Translations under genes and position numbers: made by a program
The notes under the pieces: generated by a model
Databases searched by the model: none
Seen by the model: the letters and a program-made list of their open reading frames with translations, nothing else
What the model was told of the DNA's origin: nothing
Shown here: positions 56,073 to 63,339 of the stretch, piece by piece
How positions within the stretch are numbered: position 1 is the first letter of the stretch
How the letters are laid out: each line of letters begins with the position of its first letter
Origin: Peptacetobacter sp.
GTDB taxonomy: Bacteria > Bacillota > Clostridia > Peptostreptococcales > Peptostreptococcaceae
Assembly: GCF_029264495.1 (NCBI RefSeq)
Contig: NZ_JARIBH010000067.1
Location: 1-64,000, forward strand
DNA: 64,000 bases
Direction: 5' to 3'

Positions 56073-57110
56073 CTAATCTTCATCAGATAATTTATTAACT
56101 GTACTATTATCATATAAAAAATCATCTAAAGTAGCATAATTACTTCCTGTTATTCTATTTATTTTTTGAACTAATTTTTCTCCTTCACCCTCTATAATAG
56201 CTCTATGTCTTCTTGTATATATATTTTCTCTTTCAAGTGCTATTGCTGTTTGTTCAGCTACTATTTTTATTATCTTCTTTTCTTCATCTGAAAGTATTTC
56301 TCTTTTATAACAAGCTACACCTATTACTCCAAGTGTTAAATAGTTTCCTTTTATCGGAACATAATATGCATTACTTTCAGATTTTAATAATTTATTTTCA
56401 CAATCAGAAGATTTTAGTTTGACCCCTATACCTTTTGGCTTTGCTGTTCTAAAACATTCTTTTATAACTTCTCTTTCTTTTACAAGTCTAAATAAATTTT
56501 CACTTCCATTACTATTACAGATATACACATGTGGTTCCATAAGATTTCTTCTCTCATCAGCAATTGTTATTAATACAGTTTTACCAAGAATATTCACTAG
56601 ATTTTCACCACAATTTTCAATAACCTGTTCTATATCTCGAGCTTTTAGAAAAGAACCATCTGTATTATATAGCATTTCCATTTTTTTCGCCTGTATTTTT
56701 TCTTGTTCTACTCTCTTTTTTAATTTTGATGTTATTCCTGATGCCAGCAAAGATACTGTTACCATTACTATAAAAGAAAGAGTATACATTTTTTGTTCAA
56801 CTGAAAATGTGTATCTAGGAGCTATAAATAAAAAATTATATATAAATATTGATACTACAGATGCTATTGTTCCAAATATATATCCTTCAGTAAATCTAGC
56901 TGTTAATATAGCTGCCATAACATATAATACAATAATACTTGTATTATCCATTCCACTTTTTTCAAAAAATAATGCTATTGCAGTCATTGTTCCCAACGAT
57001 ATAAGAAGTCTTATTCCATTGCCAAATACATAAGATTTTAAATGTATCTCTTCTTCATTTTGATGATATAATTTCGCTTTTTTATCTTTATAAAAATTTC
57101 TTTCTATCAA
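56073..57110 (-). CDS. KdpD-like DUF4118-GAF sensor without kinase domain
   Basis: This protein of ~346 residues has a DUF4118 four-helix membrane region (~25-130; VSIFIYNFLFIAPRYTF is the typical stretch) and a GAF domain (~150-300), the sensor half of KdpD. The USP-like N-terminus and the histidine kinase part are absent, and no kinase gene adjoins. The start is TTG at 57110, six bases behind GGAGGG, rather than the ATG at 57128 that overlaps it. It could act as a separate sensor subunit. Confidence 0.8.
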   Translation of the reverse strand: MIERNFYKDKKAKLYHQNEEEIHLKSYVFGNGIRLLISLGTMTAIALFFEKSGMDNTSIIVLYVMAAILTARFTEGYIFGTIASVVSIFIYNFLFIAPRYTFSVEQKMYTLSFIVMVTVSLLASGITSKLKKRVEQEKIQAKKMEMLYNTDGSFLKARDIEQVIENCGENLVNILGKTVLITIADERRNLMEPHVYICNSNGSENLFRLVKEREVIKECFRTAKPKGIGVKLKSSDCENKLLKSESNAYYVPIKGNYLTLGVIGVACYKREILSDEEKKIIKIVAEQTAIALERENIYTRRHRAIIEGEGEKLVQKINRITGSNYATLDDFLYDNSTVNKLSDED

Positions 57111-57239
57111 AGTTCTCCCTCCTTTCAAATAATTGATAGACTCTTGTTTTTATTATACCTACATTATACATTAATATATATATTTGTAGGATAGAATTTA
57201 TTCTATTTAATAGTTTTTAACATTTAAAATAAATTTAAT

Positions 57240-57719
57240 TTATATATCTTTCTTTTTTAAATTTATATTGAAAGTTTTCTTTAAAAACTTTGATAAGTTA
57301 AAATTCCTAAAAATAGATGTTATAAATACTAAGGATAATGCTAATGCACCTGCTGAAGCTAGTGTTTCTGTAAGTAGATTTCCTGCTATTACATAATGTT
57401 CTAGTATAAATTCATATATTGTACGATAAACACCGAATCCTGGTACTAAAACTATAAGTGCACAAGCACTTAAAATAGTAGATGGTATCATATATATCCT
57501 TGCACAAATTTCACAATAAATATTAAACGCTATTCCAGCACTAAAAAATGCTGCTCCTGGAGCAAAATTCATATATACTACTGTAATTTTATATACAAAC
57601 CATCCAATAGCACCCCCTATTCCTGCAATAATAAGTGATTTTCCTTTTATATTAAAAAGTATTCCGAATCCTACAGCTACTCCAAATGCTGCTATTGTTT
57701 CAATTAATATTCTTAACAT
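57240..57719 (-). CDS. Threonine/serine exporter subunit, ThrE_2 type
   Basis: This 159-residue membrane protein has about five helices. GFGILFNIKGKSLIIAGIGGAIGWFVY and LVPGFGVYRTIYEF are typical of the DUF3815/ThrE_2 half (longest stretches at 17-43 and 91-104). It overlaps the upstream ThrE gene by seven bases. The two halves together equal a full ThrE exporter. Confidence 0.85.
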   Translation of the reverse strand: MLRILIETIAAFGVAVGFGILFNIKGKSLIIAGIGGAIGWFVYKITVVYMNFAPGAAFFSAGIAFNIYCEICARIYMIPSTILSACALIVLVPGFGVYRTIYEFILEHYVIAGNLLTETLASAGALALSLVFITSIFRNFNLSKFLKKTFNINLKKKDI

Positions 57720-58495
57720 TTAAAAAAACCTCCTTTAAGATACCAATTCAGTACTAGTGACATACCAATAGCTATTGATGTTCCTATAAATAAAACTTCT
57801 GATAACTTAGCTGTTCCTGCTACTAACTGACCATCTAATATATCTCTTATTGCATTTGTAAGTGCAAATCCTGGTACTAAAAGCATTATAACTCCTGCTA
57901 TTATGTAATCCATGTTTGAAAGTATTCCAACTTCTACAAATATAACTGACATTATTGCTATAAATGCTGCCGAAATTATATTTACAAAAAATTCATTAAG
58001 TCTCATTTTTACTAAATAATCATTTAAAATTTTTGTCATTATCCCAGCTAAAAATGATACTATAAAGTCTTTTATTCCTCCTCCAAATAATATAGAAAAA
58101 GAAGATGTAACTAATCCTGCTGATAAAATAGTTATTATATTTGAATAATCATCTTTTTGAGATATTTTTTCTAATTTTTTTTCACATTCTTCTATGCTCA
58201 TTTTTTTATATGATATACCTCTAGATAAAGCATTTACTTTCTTCATCATATTTAAATCTGTAGATCTTTCATTAATTCTTTTTACCACAGAATAAACTTT
58301 ATTATTTTTATACACCGATAATAATAGTGTTGTTGGTGTTGCAAAAACTTCTGCTTCATTTATATCAAATGCCATACATAATCTTTGTATAGTTTCTTCT
58401 ACTCTATATATCTCTCCACCACATTTTAGCATCACTCTTCCAGCTTCTGCTGCAAAATTTAAAATTCTATCGATGTCTTCAAAATCTCTCTCCAT
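57713..58495 (-). CDS. Threonine/serine exporter subunit, ThrE (DUF1212) type
   Basis: This 260-residue protein has an N-terminal cytoplasmic domain (~1-115) with LKCGGEIYRVEETIQRLC and VFATPTTLLLS, the DUF1212 hallmark, followed by five membrane helices and VPGFALTNAIRDILDGQLVAG. It corresponds to the larger half of split ThrE transporters. The ATG follows AAAAGGAGG. It is translationally coupled to the smaller half. Confidence 0.87.
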   Translation of the reverse strand: MERDFEDIDRILNFAAEAGRVMLKCGGEIYRVEETIQRLCMAFDINEAEVFATPTTLLLSVYKNNKVYSVVKRINERSTDLNMMKKVNALSRGISYKKMSIEECEKKLEKISQKDDYSNIITILSAGLVTSSFSILFGGGIKDFIVSFLAGIMTKILNDYLVKMRLNEFFVNIISAAFIAIMSVIFVEVGILSNMDYIIAGVIMLLVPGFALTNAIRDILDGQLVAGTAKLSEVLFIGTSIAIGMSLVLNWYLKGGFFKC

Positions 58496-58679
58496 TTTAA
58501 CCTCCTTTTATATTCATAAACTACTAATATTTAAATAATACTCAACTATTATACAACATTTGTCAATATTTTTTTCTATGTAATTTTTTACTTATCTATA
58601 GTAATTTTTCATTATTATTAATTTTTCTCTACTTTAATAATATATTTTTTAGAAATCATTATTTGGAAATCATTTTCTA

Positions 58680-58688
58680 TGATATAAT
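58680..58688 (+). promoter_or_regulatory. Extended -10 promoter of the nitrilase-family gene
   Basis: TGATATAAT (58680-58688) is an extended -10 element. Just upstream GAAATCATT occurs twice as a direct repeat (58652-58660 and 58666-58674), possibly an operator. Confidence 0.4.
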
Positions 58689-58754
58689 ACATATAATACA
58701 AATATTTTAAAAATTAAAAAAATATTTTTTATTTTACTTAGGAGGATTTTTTAT

Positions 58755-59570
58755 ATGAAAATAGCTATTTGTCAAATGAAAGTTTGTAATGATAAAGATA
58801 AAAACATATCTCATGCCTTAGAAATGATAGATGAAGCCTCTAAGAATAATGCTGATATTGTAATTTTGCCAGAGATGTTCAATTGTCCTTATCAAAATAA
58901 ATATTTTCCAATATTTGCTGAAACATATCCTGATAAAACAACTAATGCATTAAAAAATTCTGCTAAAAAAAATTCTATTTATCTTGTTGGTGGTAGTATT
59001 CCTGAGTTAGAAAATGGAAAAATATATAATACTTCATTTGTATTTAATCGAAATGGAGATTTAATTGGAAAACATCAAAAAATGCATTTATTTGATATTG
59101 ATATAAAAAATGGTGTTTCATTTAAAGAATCTGATACACTTTCTGCTGGTAAAAATTTTACCATTGTAGATACTGAGTTTGGAAAAATAGGTATTGCAAT
59201 TTGTTATGATATTCGTTTTCCCGAACTTTCTCGTATAATGTCTCTGGAAGGTGCCGAACTAATTATACTTCCAGCCGCATTTAATATGACTACTGGTCCT
59301 GCACATTGGGAACTTTCTATTAGGATGAGAGCTCTTGATAATCAAGTTTATTTTGTTGGTGCAGCACCTGCTAGAGATAATTCTGCTTCTTATGTAGCTT
59401 TTGGAAATTCAATGGTTTCAGACCCTTGGGGGAATATAATAGCCGCTGCAGATGAAAAAGAATGTATCCTATATGCTGATATAGACAAATCTATTATTGA
59501 TAAGACTAGAAACGAACTTCCTTTATTGAAACATAGAAGAACAGATTTATATTCTCTGAACTTTTTTTAA
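58755..59570 (+). CDS. Carbon-nitrogen hydrolase (Nit2/omega-amidase-like)
   Basis: This 271-residue protein has the Glu-Lys-Cys triad at E40 (LPEMFNCPY), K109 (KHQKMHLFD) and C150 (AICYDIRFPE). Sequence and length match omega-amidase/Nit2 proteins, which hydrolyse 2-oxoglutaramate or repair deaminated glutathione. The ATG follows AGGAGGA. It is single, with its own promoter, between the ThrE pair and purC. Confidence 0.9.
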   Translation: MKIAICQMKVCNDKDKNISHALEMIDEASKNNADIVILPEMFNCPYQNKYFPIFAETYPDKTTNALKNSAKKNSIYLVGGSIPELENGKIYNTSFVFNRNGDLIGKHQKMHLFDIDIKNGVSFKESDTLSAGKNFTIVDTEFGKIGIAICYDIRFPELSRIMSLEGAELIILPAAFNMTTGPAHWELSIRMRALDNQVYFVGAAPARDNSASYVAFGNSMVSDPWGNIIAAADEKECILYADIDKSIIDKTRNELPLLKHRRTDLYSLNFF

Positions 59571-59607
59571 TTTTTTTAAAAAATAGTTCAACTTTTTGTC
59601 CATTTTG

Positions 59608-59616
59608 TGTTATAAT
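59608..59616 (+). promoter_or_regulatory. Extended -10 promoter of purC
   Basis: TGTTATAAT (59608-59616) is an extended -10 with a perfect hexamer. The leader to the purC start would be ~90 bases. Confidence 0.6.
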
Positions 59617-59644
59617 ATATTTGCAAAAGGGAAACAAAATAATA

Positions 59645-59670
59645 AAACCCGAATTTTTCGGTTTTTATAA
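59645..59670 (+). terminator. Hairpin with T run inside the purC leader
   Basis: AAAACCCGAA pairs with TTCGGTTTT (one C bulged) and leads into TTTTTAT. Placed after the purC promoter, it could be an attenuator. Placed after the amidase gene, it could simply be that gene's terminator. Confidence 0.5.
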
Positions 59671-59713
59671 AAAAGACTATATTTAATTTTTATATATCAT
59701 TGGAGGAAAAGGC

Positions 59714-60391
59714 ATGAAAAAAGTATACACAGGAAAAACTAAAGACGTTTTTGAATTAGAAAATGGTAATTTTGAATTATTATTCAAAGATGATTGTACT
59801 GGTAAAGACGGAGTATTCGATCCAGGTGAAAACTCAATAGGTTTAACAATAGAAGGTATAGGTAGAGAAAACTTAAAAACTTCTGTTCACTACTTCGAAT
59901 TATTAAAAGAAGCAGGAATAAAAACTCATTACGTTAGTGCTAATATAGAAAATTCTACTATGGAAGTATTACCAGCTAAAGTTTTCGGTAAAGGTGTAGA
60001 AGTTATATGCCGTTACAGAGCAGTAGGAAGTTTCATAAGAAGATATGGTGACTATATAGAAAATGGAACTAAATTAGATGCTTACGTTGAAGTTACATTA
60101 AAAGATGATGAAAGATGTGACCCATTAGTAACTTCTGAAGGTTTAGAAGCTTTAGGTATAATGACTCAGGCTCAGTTCGATCAGATGAAAGAAAGAACTA
60201 GAAAAATAACTGCTGTTGTTGCTAAAGACTTAGAAGAAAAAGGATTAGAATTATATGATATAAAATTTGAATTCGGATTCTACAATGATGAAGTTATATT
60301 AATAGATGAAATAGCATCTGGTAACATGAGAGTTTACAAAGATGGAGAAATAGTTAATCCTATGGACTTAACTAAAATGATATTAGCTTAA
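59714..60391 (+). CDS. purC: SAICAR synthetase
   Basis: This 225-residue purine-synthesis enzyme joins aspartate to CAIR with ATP. The N-terminal [15 protein letters not shown], the [11 protein letters not shown] loop, the [14 protein letters not shown] segment and [14 protein letters not shown] fit PurC throughout. It stands apart from other pur genes, with a codon pattern of a well-expressed gene. The ATG follows TTGGAGGA. Confidence 0.96.
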   Translation: MKKVYTGKTKDVFELENGNFELLFKDDCTGKDGVFDPGENSIGLTIEGIGRENLKTSVHYFELLKEAGIKTHYVSANIENSTMEVLPAKVFGKGVEVICRYRAVGSFIRRYGDYIENGTKLDAYVEVTLKDDERCDPLVTSEGLEALGIMTQAQFDQMKERTRKITAVVAKDLEEKGLELYDIKFEFGFYNDEVILIDEIASGNMRVYKDGEIVNPMDLTKMILA

Positions 60392-60418
60392 TTTCAAAAA
60401 AAATAATACTTTAAATAA

Positions 60419-60452
60419 AAAGGACACTGAATATTCAGTGTCCTTTTATTTA
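60419..60452. terminator. Terminator of purC
   Basis: AAAAGGACACTGAA pairs with TTCAGTGTCCTTTT around a short loop. T runs suit both convergent genes. Confidence 0.85.
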
Positions 60453-61309
60453 ATTATTTTCCATTCATCAATCAATTTTTCCATAGAGTATGCTGCATTT
60501 GCTGGGCTAGTTGAAGGTAATTTTTCTATTTCTATACCTATATCATTTTTACAGTATTTATTATATAATTTAAAAGCTTTGTCACCATTTGCATATATTT
60601 TTTCTATTTTACTCTTTTTTATAATGGTATTTATATCATTTACTTCTACATCTTTTATACTGCTATCACTAGAGCCTTTTATTATACATGATTTTATAAC
60701 ATCCCAAATTGCTATATTATTTTTTAATAACATAGATTTTTTTTCATCTATATTATGAGGAAGTTCTGTTTTTGTAATCTTTGAAACTACTTCCCAGAAT
60801 CTATTTCTCGGATGTCCATAATAAAAACTCTCTTCTCTAGATTTTACAGATGGAAAACTTCCAAGAATCAAGATTCTTGAATTTTCATCATATATTGGTT
60901 CAAATGTATGATTTGCTCTTTCATACTTTTCATATTTTTTTATAAATTTTATAACTTTTTCTTCTATATTAAAAATTATCTCTTTCAATTCATCTTCATT
61001 CTTTCCATCAATGTCTTTTAATTTAAATTTCTCATCAAATTTTCTACTATTATCCAAAAAAGTTTCACCTCCTGTGGATACAATTATATCTACTTTAGGT
61101 ATTTCGGATATTAGCTTTGTATATTGATTTTTATCCATATCTATATCATAAATCTCTTTCATGATTTTTTTTATATTTTTATCTATACTTTTTAATTCTT
61201 TTCCCACTGAATATACTTCAAAAATATCTGGTGCTAATTTTTTACAAATTGCTGCTGCTATTTGACTTCTAGCTAAATTACTTATATCTACAAAAGCTAC
61301 TTTTAACAT
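60446..61309 (-). CDS. Inactive LMW-phosphatase/arsenate-reductase-like domain fused to DNA-deoxyinosine glycosylase
   Basis: This 287-residue protein has two parts. Residues 134-287 match hypoxanthine (deoxyinosine)-DNA glycosylases: ILILGSFPSVKS, FYYGHPRNRFWEVV, AIWDVI, GSSDSSI, YANGDKA and LPSTSPANAA. Residues 1-125 resemble low-molecular-weight phosphatase/ArsC proteins, which begin FVCxxNxCRSQ. Here the sequence reads FVDISNLARSQ, with Asp8 for the catalytic Cys and Ala13 for the second, so phosphatase or reductase chemistry is not expected. Arg14 remains. The first domain may have become a binding module. The ATG follows GGGGTGAG. Confidence 0.85.
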   Translation of the reverse strand: MLKVAFVDISNLARSQIAAAICKKLAPDIFEVYSVGKELKSIDKNIKKIMKEIYDIDMDKNQYTKLISEIPKVDIIVSTGGETFLDNSRKFDEKFKLKDIDGKNEDELKEIIFNIEEKVIKFIKKYEKYERANHTFEPIYDENSRILILGSFPSVKSREESFYYGHPRNRFWEVVSKITKTELPHNIDEKKSMLLKNNIAIWDVIKSCIIKGSSDSSIKDVEVNDINTIIKKSKIEKIYANGDKAFKLYNKYCKNDIGIEIEKLPSTSPANAAYSMEKLIDEWKIIK

Positions 61310-61367
61310 ATTCTCACCCCATTATTTATTGAAACTCTACAAATAATTTTTATAATTATATAATTTA

Positions 61368-61718
61368 TTAAATATTCTCTTTTATCAACTTTATAATTTC
61401 TTCTGTATTTAATATTCTTCCAATAGATACTACTTTTTCATTTATTACAATTCCTGGTGTAGACATAACACCATAGGTAACAATTTCTATTAAATCTTCA
61501 ATTTTTTCAATATCAGCATCAATATTTAGTATTTTAATAGCTTCTTTTACACTATCATTTACCTTATCGCACTTTTCACAACCTTCACCAAGTACTTTTA
61601 TACTAATTTTTTTACCTTGTAAATCTATATTTTCTTTTTCATCTACAATTTTATCTAATTCTTCTTCTGTTTCTTTTGTATACGATTTTTTATTTTTCCC
61701 AAATCCTAAAATTCCCAT
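61368..61718 (-). CDS. Small thioredoxin-like redox protein
   Basis: This 116-residue protein has a charged N-terminal stretch of ~35 residues and then a Thioredoxin_3-type domain with the CxxC pair C47 and C50 (GEGCEKCDK) and cis-Pro in STPGIVIN. Such proteins accompany permeases of the YraQ type and ArsR regulators. It is the third gene of the operon and probably handles thiols during metal or arsenic export. Confidence 0.88.
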   Translation of the reverse strand: MGILGFGKNKKSYTKETEEELDKIVDEKENIDLQGKKISIKVLGEGCEKCDKVNDSVKEAIKILNIDADIEKIEDLIEIVTYGVMSTPGIVINEKVVSIGRILNTEEIIKLIKENI

Positions 61719-61792
61719 ATTTATTATCCACCTTTGTTATAAATTTTATATATCTTTATAATATTTATCTATTTTTATCAACATTCTCAACA

Positions 61793-62782
61793 TTATATTA
61801 ACATATATCCAAATATATTAAATATATATCCTATAAATAATATACCCATTGTTACAATTACAAAAAATAATGTTAATAACTTTGGTTTAACTGCCTTTCT
61901 TAGCATTATCATTGAAGGAAAAGATATTGCTGTTACGCCCATCATAAATGATAGTACTGTTCCAAGTCCTGCCCCTTTATTAAATAAACTTTCGGCTATT
62001 GGTACTGTTCCAAAGATATCTGCATATATTGGTACTCCAACAATTGTAGCTATAGGTACTGAATACCATTTTTCCGATCCAAGTATTTTTTCTATAAAAA
62101 CAGACGGTATTACATTGTGTATTATAGCTCCTATAAATACACCTATAAATATATATGGTGCTACATTTTTTACTGTATCAACAACTTTTTCTCTAGCAAA
62201 TAATAATCGTTCTTTTATTGATGGATTTTTTATTTCTATATCCACATTTGGAGCTTTTCGAATAAATTCTTCTATTTGATTTTCCATATTAGATTTTTCT
62301 ATAATAATTCCTCCTATTACAGCTAAAATCAAACCAACCACAACATATGCAATTGCTATTTTTATTCCAAAGATACTTGTTAAAAGTACTAATGAACCTA
62401 AATCGACAAGTGGTGATGATATTAAAAATGAAAATGTTGCTCCAATAGGTATTCCCGCACTTGTAAATCCTATAAATAATGGTATTGATGAACATGAACA
62501 AAATGGTGTTAATGTTCCCAAAAGTGCTGCTAAAATATTTATTTTTATTCCTTTAAATTTTTCTAGAATTTTTTTCGTTTTTTCTGGTGGAAAATAGCTC
62601 TGAATGTATGATATAAAAAATATTAATACTGATAATAATATAAATATTTTTATAGTGTCATATATGAAAAACTTTAAAATACCATAAATTATTGATTTAT
62701 CATTTAATCCTATTAACATTAATAATTTTCCAACTAATGTATTAATCCATTTCATACCTAGTATTTGATTTTGAAAAAACAT
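61793..62782 (-). CDS. YraQ/DUF318-type permease
   Basis: This 329-residue membrane protein has about eight helices. The signature TPFCSCSSIPLFIGFTSAG (~97-115) and the matching second-half motif VPIYADIFGTVPIAESL are typical of the permease group that includes arsenic-resistance-linked ArsP-like exporters. Its neighbours, an ArsR regulator and a small thioredoxin, support export of a thiol-binding metalloid. The substrate remains inferred. Confidence 0.87.
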   Translation of the reverse strand: MFFQNQILGMKWINTLVGKLLMLIGLNDKSIIYGILKFFIYDTIKIFILLSVLIFFISYIQSYFPPEKTKKILEKFKGIKINILAALLGTLTPFCSCSSIPLFIGFTSAGIPIGATFSFLISSPLVDLGSLVLLTSIFGIKIAIAYVVVGLILAVIGGIIIEKSNMENQIEEFIRKAPNVDIEIKNPSIKERLLFAREKVVDTVKNVAPYIFIGVFIGAIIHNVIPSVFIEKILGSEKWYSVPIATIVGVPIYADIFGTVPIAESLFNKGAGLGTVLSFMMGVTAISFPSMIMLRKAVKPKLLTLFFVIVTMGILFIGYIFNIFGYMLI

Positions 62783-62817
62783 ATATAATCTCCTTTCATT
62801 TATATCTATATATTTAT

Positions 62818-62832
62818 ATATATCGATGTATA
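62818..62832 (-). promoter_or_regulatory. Second ArsR-operator-like palindrome
   Basis: ATATATCGATGTATA lies between the arsR-like and permease genes and shares the ATCGATRT core with the palindrome in the arsR promoter. It could regulate a second promoter for the permease and thioredoxin genes. Confidence 0.4.
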
Positions 62833-62839
62833 TATTTTT

Positions 62840-62866
62840 TTAAAAGTCACCTTATATGATGACTTT
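62840..62866. terminator. Hairpin after the ArsR gene
   Basis: AAAAGTCA (62840-62847) pairs with TGACTTTT. The T run follows on the plus strand only, so on the minus strand it would be a partial terminator at best. Confidence 0.45.
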
Positions 62867-63196
62867 TTATAACTTTTTATTTTCACATTCACAAAAATTA
62901 TTATCTGAATTTAATCTAGCAGATGCCATAATATCACTTAACAAATCAAAAACTGAATCAAATGAGTTTTCAGCTATACTATAATGCATCCACTTTCCCT
63001 CTTTTCTTCCAATTACTATTTCAGATTCACACAAAATTTTCATATGGTGAGAAAGTGTAGACTGACTTATTTTTAATTCTTCAAGTAATTTACATGCACA
63101 TTTTTCTCCGTTTTTTAAGAGTTCTAAAATCTTTATTCTATTTTCATCGCTTAAAGCCTTAAATATCTTTATTTCTTTTTTATATAACGAATTCAT
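62867..63196 (-). CDS. ArsR-family metal(loid)-responsive repressor
   Basis: This 109-residue winged-helix protein has the recognition helix around SQSTLSHHMKIL (44-55). The site ELCVCDL of classical ArsR appears here as GEKCACKLL with C33 and C35; C56 and a C-terminal CEC (C102, C104) add thiols, so a thiolate-bound metalloid such as As(III) is the likely signal. It heads the operon and probably represses itself through the palindrome in its promoter. Confidence 0.92.
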   Translation of the reverse strand: MNSLYKKEIKIFKALSDENRIKILELLKNGEKCACKLLEELKISQSTLSHHMKILCESEIVIGRKEGKWMHYSIAENSFDSVFDLLSDIMASARLNSDNNFCECENKKL

Positions 63197-63219
63197 GTAT
63201 ATTCCCCCTATTGATTTCT

Positions 63220-63248
63220 ATTATATTTAATGTATCGATATTTGTCAA
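63220..63248 (-). promoter_or_regulatory. ArsR-operon promoter with operator in the spacer
   Basis: On the minus strand TTGACA (63243-63248) and TATAAT (63220-63225) are 17 bases apart. The spacer contains ATATCGATACAT, a near-palindrome, where a bound repressor would block RNA polymerase. Confidence 0.8.
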
Positions 63249-63275
63249 TGTATTGTCTAGGTATCTCTTTTTCAT

Positions 63276-63313
63276 AAAAAAACTCTGAAGTCGATATTTA
63301 ATCAACTTCAGAG
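63276..63313 (-). terminator. Terminator of the amidohydrolase gene
   Basis: CTCTGAAGTCGA (63283-63294) pairs with TCAACTTCAGAG (63302-63313) with one G-U. The minus strand continues in seven T. Confidence 0.85.
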
Positions 63314-63339
63314 AACTTCTAGATTCTTTTAAAATTTTA

